From the NCBI GenBank assembly GCA_019550975.1, contig SDWH01000005.1:1-64000 (forward strand): a DNA stretch of 64,000 bases, read 5' to 3'. Shown here piece after piece: positions 9,684 through 18,366 of this stretch. Origin of the DNA: Bacteroidales bacterium SW299 (GTDB taxonomy: Bacteria > Bacteroidota > Bacteroidia > Bacteroidales > Bacteroidaceae). The position numbers were made by a program, and so were the translations under genes. The notes below the pieces were generated by a model that was given only the letters and a program-made list of their open reading frames with translations, searched no databases and was not told where the DNA came from. How positions within the stretch are numbered: position 1 is the first letter of the stretch; every line of letters begins with the position of its first letter.

Positions 9684-11078
9684 TCATTCGTTGTCAAGAT
9701 GCTTTGCTTCTTTGATGATACGGGTGCGGTTGTAGATTGCCATGCCGAGCGCAAGGATGACGAGGACGGCTGAACCTACCCATTTGAAGCTGTATACCGC
9801 GTGGAAGATAAGCCATGAGAAGAGGCTTGAGGCGAAGTCGAGGGCACCGCCGTGGAATCCGTCAGGAATCTGTACGGCAGCGTCGCCTGTTCTTACAAAC
9901 ACATCCTGGGCGGCCTGAGTGAAGAAAGGAGCCAGGTCTGTCACGAAGTACAGTCCCACTACCAGTCCTACCAGTCCGATGATGAATGTTTTCAGCACAT
10001 TGCCTTTTGTTATAGGCAGAACGGCAGGGAACAGATAGAACATGCCGGCCAAAGAAGCCAAAGGAAGGAACTGGTTGCCCGGGAGCACGACAGAGAGGAA
10101 CAGTGCAACGGGTATCAGGAGCAGCGATACGACCAGTGTGGTCGGGTGTCCGATAACCAGTGCCGGACTCATGCCGATGTTCAGGTTCGCGCTGTTCTTG
10201 AATTTGCGGGCCACAAGTTCGCGTGTAGCGTCTGAGATGGGACGCAATCCTTCGATGAACAGTGATGTGATGCGTGGAATCAGCTCCATAACGGCTCCCA
10301 TCTTGATGCCAAGTCCCAGAATGGCAGGGATTCCGTCAACGAGTTCGTCTGTGTTTTTGCATGCCAGTGCTCCAATGGCGCAGCCCACAATCACTCCCAG
10401 AAAGAGCGGGTCGCCCATGATGCCGAACTTGCGCTTCATGCCTTCCGCGTCAATGTTCAGCTTGTCAAATCCCGGAATCTTGTCCAGCACCTTGTTGATG
10501 ACCAGCGCAAAGGGCACGAATCCCTGGCAGAAAGGCTGCGGAATGGAGATTCCGTCCATCTTGTCATAATATGACTGGAATTGCTTGCAGGTCAGGTCGG
10601 CCATCACCAGTGTTATGATGTAGCAGATGATAGCGGCAAAGAATCCCCACCAGATGTTGTCGGACGCGAAGTAAACCACCGCTCCGATGAAGGCGAAATG
10701 CCAATAGTTCCAAAGGTCGATGTTGACTGTTTTTGTGGTTTTTGTCAGAAGCATCAGGATGTTTATCCCCAGGCAGACAGGAATGATGAATGCTCCCACC
10801 GAAGTGTTATATGCCACCGAAGCTGCTGCCGGCCATCCCATGTCAAAGATTTGAAGGCTCAAGCCGTAAATTTCCGTCACTTTCTTCAACGGTTCCCCCA
10901 AGCTGCTTGTAAGCAGTGCCGTAACAACAGAAAGTCCGACGAATCCGACTCCAACAAGAAGACCGCTTTTCAGCGCTTTCCCGAATTTGATTCCAATACA
11001 TACCCCCAGAATAGTAAACAAAATAGGCATCATTACGGCAGCTCCCAGCCCAATGATATAACTAAATACTTGTTCCAT
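9684..11078 (-). CDS. GatC-type PTS EIIC permease without EIIA/EIIB partners
   Basis: 464 residues, highly hydrophobic, about eleven membrane helices. The overall pattern (GVGFVGLSVVTALL, the VYFASDN and GLGIKMGAVMELIPRITSLF stretches) fits the galactitol/GatC EIIC family. A working PTS needs EIIA, EIIB, EI and HPr, and none is encoded nearby; Bacteroidales as a rule lack a complete sugar PTS. It therefore probably acts as a facilitator or symporter without phosphorylation, here for a uronate or its keto-deoxy derivative, given the adjacent kduI (30 bp downstream) and exuT. The substrate is inference. A candidate promoter lies at 11140-11171. Confidence 0.75.
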   Translation of the reverse strand: MEQVFSYIIGLGAAVMMPILFTILGVCIGIKFGKALKSGLLVGVGFVGLSVVTALLTSSLGEPLKKVTEIYGLSLQIFDMGWPAAASVAYNTSVGAFIIPVCLGINILMLLTKTTKTVNIDLWNYWHFAFIGAVVYFASDNIWWGFFAAIICYIITLVMADLTCKQFQSYYDKMDGISIPQPFCQGFVPFALVINKVLDKIPGFDKLNIDAEGMKRKFGIMGDPLFLGVIVGCAIGALACKNTDELVDGIPAILGLGIKMGAVMELIPRITSLFIEGLRPISDATRELVARKFKNSANLNIGMSPALVIGHPTTLVVSLLLIPVALFLSVVLPGNQFLPLASLAGMFYLFPAVLPITKGNVLKTFIIGLVGLVVGLYFVTDLAPFFTQAAQDVFVRTGDAAVQIPDGFHGGALDFASSLFSWLIFHAVYSFKWVGSAVLVILALGMAIYNRTRIIKEAKHLDNE

Positions 11079-11139
11079 CTTTTCCTTTTTTTCTTTTTTA
11101 ATTTATGGATTTTAAGTTAATGATATTTTCATGCACTGC

Positions 11140-11171
11140 CAAAAATAGTGCCTTTTATTCAAATATGCAAT
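11140..11171 (-). promoter_or_regulatory. Candidate promoter of the EIIC-kduI unit
   Basis: Minus strand: -7 box TATTTTTG (11140-11147) and -33 box ATTG (11168-11171, one mismatch to TTTG), 20 bp apart. The predicted start lies about 55 bp before the EIIC ATG. The rest of 11079-11403 is AT-rich and holds only the terminator at 11249-11293. Confidence 0.5.
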
Positions 11172-11248
11172 TGAAAGTCAAATTATTTCAAAACTTTACC
11201 TATTAAATAACATTATTTTGTTATCGCACACGGAAAATGAGATTCGCC

Positions 11249-11293
11249 AAATAAAAAAGGATTACTGCTCACGCGGTAATCCTTTTTTTATTT
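11249..11293. terminator. Terminator after the anti-sigma gene
   Basis: A long hairpin, aaataaaaaaggattac (11249-11265) against a matching arm ending at 11293, with one extra T bulged and a 10-nt loop. The A and T runs make it usable on both strands. It ends the sigma/anti-sigma transcript. Confidence 0.8.
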
Positions 11294-11403
11294 GAGTTAG
11301 TAAATCAAATAGAGAGAATTGAAACTTCACAGCCTCGTTTGGTGTTTTAATTAATTTTTATAAGCACTAACTGTTTATATAAAAGCAAATGAAAAATGTT
11401 CGT

Positions 11404-11880
11404 CTATTGCTTGTGCTCCCGTTCCACCTTCGGTTTGCTGGCGGTGCCGGGAATGATGGATTTCAGCGAATCGCCTTCGTAAGCGACCTGAGGGTTGTCC
11501 GAGCGGTTGTCAAACTGGTCATAGATGTAGACTATCTCGTTCGAATCGCTGTAGGCCGCATATTTTACCAGCCCTCCCAGTGTGAGCAGCAGGCACAGCA
11601 TGGCGGCTGCCTTGAACAGAGGCATGAACCGTGTATAAAGTGTCAGATGGCGTGCCTTGACTACCGGACGTTCAATCTCTTGCAGAATCCGCTGGTCGAA
11701 GTCCTCTCCCAACTTCACGTCTTCAGCCTTTTTCTGGTAGGAGAACAGGGGCTGATAGGTACGCAGGTGCAACGGTATTTCTTTCTGTTGAAAGAAAATG
11801 CGCAGAATCTGTTCTTCTTCAGCCGAAGTTTCGCAGTTCCAGTAGCGTTCCAGAAGTTGTTCAATGTACTTATAATCCAT
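11404..11880 (-). CDS. Probable anti-sigma factor, single-pass membrane protein
   Basis: 158 residues with an acidic N-terminal helix region (LLERYWNCETSAEEEQILR), as seen in anti-sigma partners of Bacteroidetes ECF factors, a single membrane helix at about residues 88-107, and a polar C-terminal tail. No FecR-type periplasmic domain is present. Its start overlaps the end of the ECF sigma gene by 11 bp, the usual arrangement for sigma/anti-sigma pairs. Function is inferred from this pairing and topology; the sequence itself is not a strong match to a family I can name. Confidence 0.6.
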   Translation of the reverse strand: MDYKYIEQLLERYWNCETSAEEEQILRIFFQQKEIPLHLRTYQPLFSYQKKAEDVKLGEDFDQRILQEIERPVVKARHLTLYTRFMPLFKAAAMLCLLLTLGGLVKYAAYSDSNEIVYIYDQFDNRSDNPQVAYEGDSLKSIIPGTASKPKVEREHKQ

Positions 11881-12379
11881 AATTGTTTATTTCTGTCATT
11901 TTACTTTTGATATGCTGGCGGGCTCTGAAGAGGTTCACTTTTACCTGCTCTTCGCTTATTTCCAGTATATCGGCTATTTCCTTATAGCTTTTGCCTTCAA
12001 TGTCCCTGAGCTGGATGATTGTCCGCTGCTTTTCGGGAAGTCCGTTTATCAGCCGGTGCACGAGCCGGAGCTGCTCATCGCGCTCAAGTTCTTTCTCAGG
12101 AGTCAGCGCATCGGGCATTTCCTGCGTTTCGGATGTCAGCTCAACGTTCCGTGCTTCCATCTTCTGGCTTCGGTCGATGGCCAGATTGCGTGCGATTGTC
12201 AGGCAATACGCTTCAGCCGAATCTACGTTGGCCCATTCATCACGTTTGTTCCATACCCTGATCAATGTGTCCTGAACAATGTCTTCCGCCTCAGCTCTGT
12301 CGAGCGTGATGCGTAATGCCAGCCTGAAGATTTTGTCTTTCAGCGGCAATATATCGTTTCGGAAACTGATCTCATGCAT
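11870..12379 (-). CDS. ECF RNA polymerase sigma factor
   Basis: 169 residues with region 2 (AEDIVQDTLIRVWNKRDEW) and region 4 (LPEKQRTIIQLRDIEGKSYKEIADILEISEEQVKVNLFRAR in outline), as in group 4 sigma-70 factors. It has no extra domains. The partner anti-sigma gene overlaps its 3' end. There is no SusC/SusD pair beside it, so its regulon cannot be guessed from context. The gene is separated from argB upstream by a hairpin (12397-12430). Confidence 0.9.
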   Translation of the reverse strand: MHEISFRNDILPLKDKIFRLALRITLDRAEAEDIVQDTLIRVWNKRDEWANVDSAEAYCLTIARNLAIDRSQKMEARNVELTSETQEMPDALTPEKELERDEQLRLVHRLINGLPEKQRTIIQLRDIEGKSYKEIADILEISEEQVKVNLFRARQHIKSKMTEINNYGL

Positions 12380-12396
12380 TGCTTTCTATAATGAAG

Positions 12397-12430
12397 ACGG
12401 GTGAGTGGCAGAAAAGTTACACTCACCCGT
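12397..12430. terminator. Terminator-like hairpin between argB and the sigma gene
   Basis: Perfect 11-bp arms acgggtgagtg (12397-12407) and cactcacccgt (12420-12430), 12-nt loop. The T run (tgtttttttt) follows on the plus strand, while both neighbouring genes read on the minus strand, so as a minus-strand terminator it lacks a good U tract. It could alternatively be a structure in the 5' leader of the sigma mRNA. Confidence 0.5.
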
Positions 12431-12443
12431 TGTTTTTTTTGAA

Positions 12444-13217
12444 TTATTTTTTGACGGTAGTTCCGCCGTTCTGTCCGATTGCTTTTGCAGAAGTGATTAT
12501 AACCTCTGTTACTCCGGCATTTATGGCTTCGAAGGCATTCTCAAGCTTGGGTATCATTCCTTCTTTGATGACTCCTTCTTTTACGTATTGCCGGAAAAGG
12601 TCGGGAGTCAGTACGGGAATGACGCTGTTGTCGTCGCTTTCATCGCTGAGGACGCCCCTTTTTTCGAAACAGTACACAAGCGTTACGTCAAAAAAGCCTG
12701 CCAGCGCCTTGGCTGTTTCTCCGGCAATGGTGTCGGCGTTGGTGTTGAGAATCTGTCCTTTGCCGTCGTGTGTGAGCGGAGCCATCACCGGTATCACATT
12801 TTTCCGGATGAGTCCGGCCAGCGCTTCGCCATCCACCTTCTTCACGTCGCCTGCATATCCGTAGTCAATGTCCTTTACCGGGCGTTTGACAGAACGGATG
12901 ACATCCATATCCGCTCCTGTCAGTCCGATGGCATTCACGCCTCTGGCCTGCAGTCCGGCTACGATGGTTTTGTTTACCAGTCCGCCGTACACCATTGTGA
13001 CCACTTTCAGCGTTTCGGCATCGGTTATCCGCCTTCCGTTGACCATTTTGCTTTCAATTCCCAGCTGCGCTGCGATCTGTGTTGCGGAACGTCCGCCTCC
13101 GTGTACCAGCAGCTTGTGTCCGGGAAGCAGGGAGAAGTCATTCAGCAGTTGGCTGAGTGTATCGGCCTCTTCGACGATTTTTCCGCCTACTTTTATGACA
13201 GTCAGTTTTTCTTTCAT
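12444..13217 (-). CDS. argB: Acetylglutamate kinase
   Basis: Phosphorylates N-acetylglutamate (or N-succinylglutamate, used by some Bacteroides) in arginine synthesis. 257 residues, with the glycine-rich KVGGK near the N-terminus and LLVHGGGRSA, both typical of the amino acid kinase fold. ATG at 13217 gives MKEKLTVIKVGGK; the longer open frame upstream overlaps speA and is not needed. It begins 19 bp after speA on the same strand, so arginine synthesis and arginine decarboxylation are probably transcribed together. No other arg genes lie in the window. Confidence 0.9.
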   Translation of the reverse strand: MKEKLTVIKVGGKIVEEADTLSQLLNDFSLLPGHKLLVHGGGRSATQIAAQLGIESKMVNGRRITDAETLKVVTMVYGGLVNKTIVAGLQARGVNAIGLTGADMDVIRSVKRPVKDIDYGYAGDVKKVDGEALAGLIRKNVIPVMAPLTHDGKGQILNTNADTIAGETAKALAGFFDVTLVYCFEKRGVLSDESDDNSVIPVLTPDLFRQYVKEGVIKEGMIPKLENAFEAINAGVTEVIITSAKAIGQNGGTTVKK

Positions 13218-13236
13218 CGTTGTATGCACCTTTATG

Positions 13237-15129
<1,893 letters not shown>

Positions 15130-15160
15130 TTCACAACATAGTCTATATTTATACTGTATC

Positions 15161-15697
15161 TTAAATTGTTTGGTTGTTAAGCAGCTGGTCTAAAAGTTTT
15201 ACAGACCTTTCAATCTGCCGGTGACTTTCAAGCTGTTCTGCATTGAAATGGTATTTAGCCTGCAGGTAATAGGGCAGACGTTGGCTGAGTGCCGAATTTA
15301 TCGTTTCGGTCAGTTCGTCGTCTGTCTTGTCTGCCAGCAGCGGACGTTTCATTTTCGCGATTTTAAGCCGGCGGAACAGGACTTCCGGGTCTACGTCCAG
15401 AAATACGGTTGTTCCGACGCTGTTCATGTACGGCATGTTGTCGAAGAAGCATGGAGTCCCTCCTCCGCAGGCGATAACTACGTTTTCAAACTCTCCGACC
15501 TCATGCAGCATGGCCCGTTCGATTTCGCGGAAGCCTTGTTCCCCCTTTTCCGCAAACAGTTCGTTGATTGTCTTGTGCATCCGTCCTTCCACGTACCAGT
15601 CGAGGTCGATGAACTCCAGGCCGCAAGCTTGGGAATAAGCCTTTCCGAGCGTGGTTTTTCCCGACCCCATATAGCCGATTAAAAAGATTCTTTTCAT
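15161..15697 (-). CDS. aroK: Shikimate kinase
   Basis: Phosphorylates shikimate in the aromatic amino acid pathway. 178 residues with a Walker A loop GSGKTT starting at residue 11, the DWYVEGR segment and the conserved CGGGTP. The ATG at 15697 overlaps the topA stop codon as ATGA, which fixes the start and indicates translational coupling. Longer open frames upstream lie inside topA. Confidence 0.93.
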   Translation of the reverse strand: MKRIFLIGYMGSGKTTLGKAYSQACGLEFIDLDWYVEGRMHKTINELFAEKGEQGFREIERAMLHEVGEFENVVIACGGGTPCFFDNMPYMNSVGTTVFLDVDPEVLFRRLKIAKMKRPLLADKTDDELTETINSALSQRLPYYLQAKYHFNAEQLESHRQIERSVKLLDQLLNNQTI

Positions 15698-18027
15698 TTC
15701 TTTTTGGCTTTGGCGCTTTTGGCTTTCCTGTTTTCCGCCTTCTGATTCTGAAGCTCGATCACCTTGAAGCATGATTCGATGCTCAGGTAAGCAGGATCGA
15801 TGTTTTCCGGAATCTTGTAGTTCTTTTTCTGGTAAGAGATGTAAGGGCCGTAGCGTCCGTTCAAGATCTGCAGGTCCGGATTTTCATCGAACGTCTTGAT
15901 GACCCGTTTGGCTTCGGCTTCCTGTTTCTCTTTCAGCAGTTCCTGTGCATCCTCCAGTGTGATGCCCATCGGATCCATCGTTTTGGGGATGGATACATAT
16001 TTGTTGTCATACCGGATGTAGGGTCCGAATCTTCCTACTCCCACCGTCACTTCTTTGCCTTCGATTTCTCCGAGCGAACGGGGCAGTTTGAACAGGTCGA
16101 GTGCTTCTTCCAGCGTGATGGTTTCGAGCGAGTGCTCCTTGTTCAGCTGTGCGAATCTCGGCTTTTCTTCGTCTTCCGAGGTGCCTATCTGTGCAACGGG
16201 TCCGAATTTCCCGATCTTGACCGACACCTGTTTCCCGCTGGCGGGATCGGTTCCAAGTATCCGTTCGCCCACTTTATGCTCGCTTTTTGTAGCGAGGGTA
16301 TTTTCTACATAAGGATGGAACTTCGTATAGAATGTATCCAGCATGTCTGTCCATGGCTTTTCCCCTTCGGCCACTTCGTCGAATTCCTTTTCAACCTTGG
16401 CTGTAAAGTTGTAGTCCATGATTTGCGGGAAATACTGCAGCAGAAAGTCATTGACCACGCATCCCACATCGGTTGGGATGAGCTTTGACTTTTCGCTGCC
16501 GGTAGTTTCTGTCTGGCTGGTTTCGCGGATGGAGTTCTTGACAAGGCTCAATACCTGGTATGGACGTTTGACTCCTTCTTTGCTTCCCTTTTCCACATAG
16601 CCTCTCTGCTGGATTGTAGAGATTGTCGGGGCATAAGTTGAGGGGCGTCCGATGCCCAGCTCTTCCAGCTTGCGCACAAGGCTTGCTTCTGTGTACCGTG
16701 CCGGCGGCTGCGTGAACCTTTCTACCGCTGAAATTTCTTTCTGCGCTACTTCCTGTCCTTTCTTCAGGGCGGGCAGAAGACGGCTTTCGTCTTCCTGTTC
16801 GTTGTCATCGTCGTACGATTCTTTGTATACGCGCAGGAATCCGTCGAATTCTACGGTTTCTCCCGTAGCCACAAACTTGTCGTTGTTGTTGGATATACTG
16901 ATGGTTGCCGTTGTCTTCAGAAGTTCTGCATCCGCCATCTGCGAGGCCAGCGTCCGTTTCCATATGAGTTCGTAAAGACGCTGCTCCTGGCTGGTTCCGT
17001 CGATTGTTTCGTTCTGCATATAGGTCGGCCGGATGGCTTCGTGCGCTTCCTGCGCCCCTTTGGTCTTGGTTGCGTACTGGCGCGTGTGCACGTATTTTTC
17101 GCCCATGAGCGAAATGACGGTTTCGCGGCTTGTGCCCAATGCCAGTTCCGAAAGGTTGACAGAGTCGGTACGCATATACGTTATCAGTCCGCTTTCATAC
17201 AGCCGCTGGGCCAGCCTCATGGTCTGCGCCACGGTGTAGCCCAGTTTCCGGGCTGCCTCCTGCTGGAGCGTAGAAGTTGTGAAAGGCGGAGCCGGCGATT
17301 TCTTTACGGGTCTTGTCACGATGTCTTCGATCGAGAATTTCGCTTCCTTGCATTTTTCGAGAAAGGCGCGCGCTTCGTCTTTTGTCTTGAAGCGCTGGTT
17401 CAGGGTAGCGCGGATTTCCGCTCCTTCCGCATTCTGGAAAACGGCGATCACCTTATAGGATGCTTCGCTGACAAAGGCGTGTATTTCCCGTTCGCGCTCG
17501 ACGATGAGCCGGACGGCTACAGACTGCACGCGTCCGGCCGACAATGCCGGCTTTATTTTCCTCCACAGCACGGGCGAAAGTTCGAAGCCCACGATGCGGT
17601 CGAGCACGCGCCGTGCCTGCTGGGCATTTACGAGATTGATGTCTATGTTCCGGGGATGCTCGATTGCTTTCAGAATCGCGGATTTGGTAATTTCATGGAA
17701 TACAATTCGTCTGGTCTTTTCCGGATTCAGTTTCAACACCTCATACAAATGCCATGATATGGCTTCCCCTTCGCGGTCTTCATCGGATGCAAGCCATACC
17801 ATGTCGGCTTTTTTTGCTTCGCTTTTCAGTTCTGCCACAACTTTTTTCTTGTCATCCGGTATGACATAAATCGGTTTGAAGTGATCGTTGATGTCGATAC
17901 TGAATGCCTTTTGCTTCAAGTCGCGTATATGTCCGTAACTTGACATAACTTTGTAGCCTGCTCCCAAGAATTTCTCAATTGTTTTGGCTTTTGCCGGGGA
18001 CTCTACTATAACTAAATTGTTTTGCAT
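15694..18027 (-). CDS. topA: DNA topoisomerase I
   Basis: Relaxes negative supercoils. 777 residues: Toprim domain with E9 and the D82-E83-D84 acidic triad, catalytic tyrosine Y284 in LITYMRTDS, and C-terminal repeats (three GRFGPYI-type or NGRYGPYI-type motifs) instead of cysteine zinc fingers. The C-terminal tail is lysine-rich. It heads a minus-strand unit topA-aroK-speA-argB. A candidate -7 box (TACATTTG, minus strand, 18060-18067) lies 33 bp upstream of the start. Confidence 0.95.
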   Translation of the reverse strand: MQNNLVIVESPAKAKTIEKFLGAGYKVMSSYGHIRDLKQKAFSIDINDHFKPIYVIPDDKKKVVAELKSEAKKADMVWLASDEDREGEAISWHLYEVLKLNPEKTRRIVFHEITKSAILKAIEHPRNIDINLVNAQQARRVLDRIVGFELSPVLWRKIKPALSAGRVQSVAVRLIVEREREIHAFVSEASYKVIAVFQNAEGAEIRATLNQRFKTKDEARAFLEKCKEAKFSIEDIVTRPVKKSPAPPFTTSTLQQEAARKLGYTVAQTMRLAQRLYESGLITYMRTDSVNLSELALGTSRETVISLMGEKYVHTRQYATKTKGAQEAHEAIRPTYMQNETIDGTSQEQRLYELIWKRTLASQMADAELLKTTATISISNNNDKFVATGETVEFDGFLRVYKESYDDDNEQEDESRLLPALKKGQEVAQKEISAVERFTQPPARYTEASLVRKLEELGIGRPSTYAPTISTIQQRGYVEKGSKEGVKRPYQVLSLVKNSIRETSQTETTGSEKSKLIPTDVGCVVNDFLLQYFPQIMDYNFTAKVEKEFDEVAEGEKPWTDMLDTFYTKFHPYVENTLATKSEHKVGERILGTDPASGKQVSVKIGKFGPVAQIGTSEDEEKPRFAQLNKEHSLETITLEEALDLFKLPRSLGEIEGKEVTVGVGRFGPYIRYDNKYVSIPKTMDPMGITLEDAQELLKEKQEAEAKRVIKTFDENPDLQILNGRYGPYISYQKKNYKIPENIDPAYLSIESCFKVIELQNQKAENRKAKSAKAKKK

Positions 18028-18366
18028 GATGTTTTTTGTACTCCATTATGATTTGGGGACAAATGTAGGAAAAAATTTAGAACATCTGTGAAAACGGGTC
18101 CCGAAAATAACTTTTCTTCGGATAACTGCGGCCTGCCGGACTGGGGGAGGGATGCCTTGGAGAACCGCTGCTGCGTGTTCCATAAGACTGGCCGATCTGC
18201 GTGGAGAGGCATGGCTTCGTTCGCAAAAACTTTATCTCCAGCCTGAAGATCTGTATCCTCAGGCTGGAGATTCATATCTCCAGGTTAGAAGTATGGGCTT
18301 ATTCTGCGCCGGTCCGTTTTTTCTGCGGACTGAAAAAAGTTGGACTCCATTTCGGCGGAAGCCGGA
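18028..18366. other. Intergenic region between murF-alr and topA
   Basis: 339 bp. It holds a candidate topA -7 box (18060-18067, TACATTTG on the minus strand) and a 21-bp tandem repeat with an internal hairpin (18233-18295). Open frames across it are short, differ between strands and merely follow the repeat, so no gene is called. Confidence 0.6.
18233..18295. repeat. 21-bp degenerate tandem repeat, 3 copies, with 12-bp hairpin
   Basis: Units at 18233-18253, 18254-18274 and 18275-18295 begin tatctccag, tatcctcag and tatctccag. Units 1 and 2 also form a perfect 12-bp stem: tctccagcctga (18235-18246) with tcaggctggaga (18259-18270), loop 12 nt. The period equals that of the repeat at 6841-6917, with different sequence. 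Confidence 0.75.

Noticed and set aside
11389..11910. Long plus-strand frame opposite the anti-sigma gene
   Set aside because: Shadow of the minus-strand coding sequence; lacks family features.
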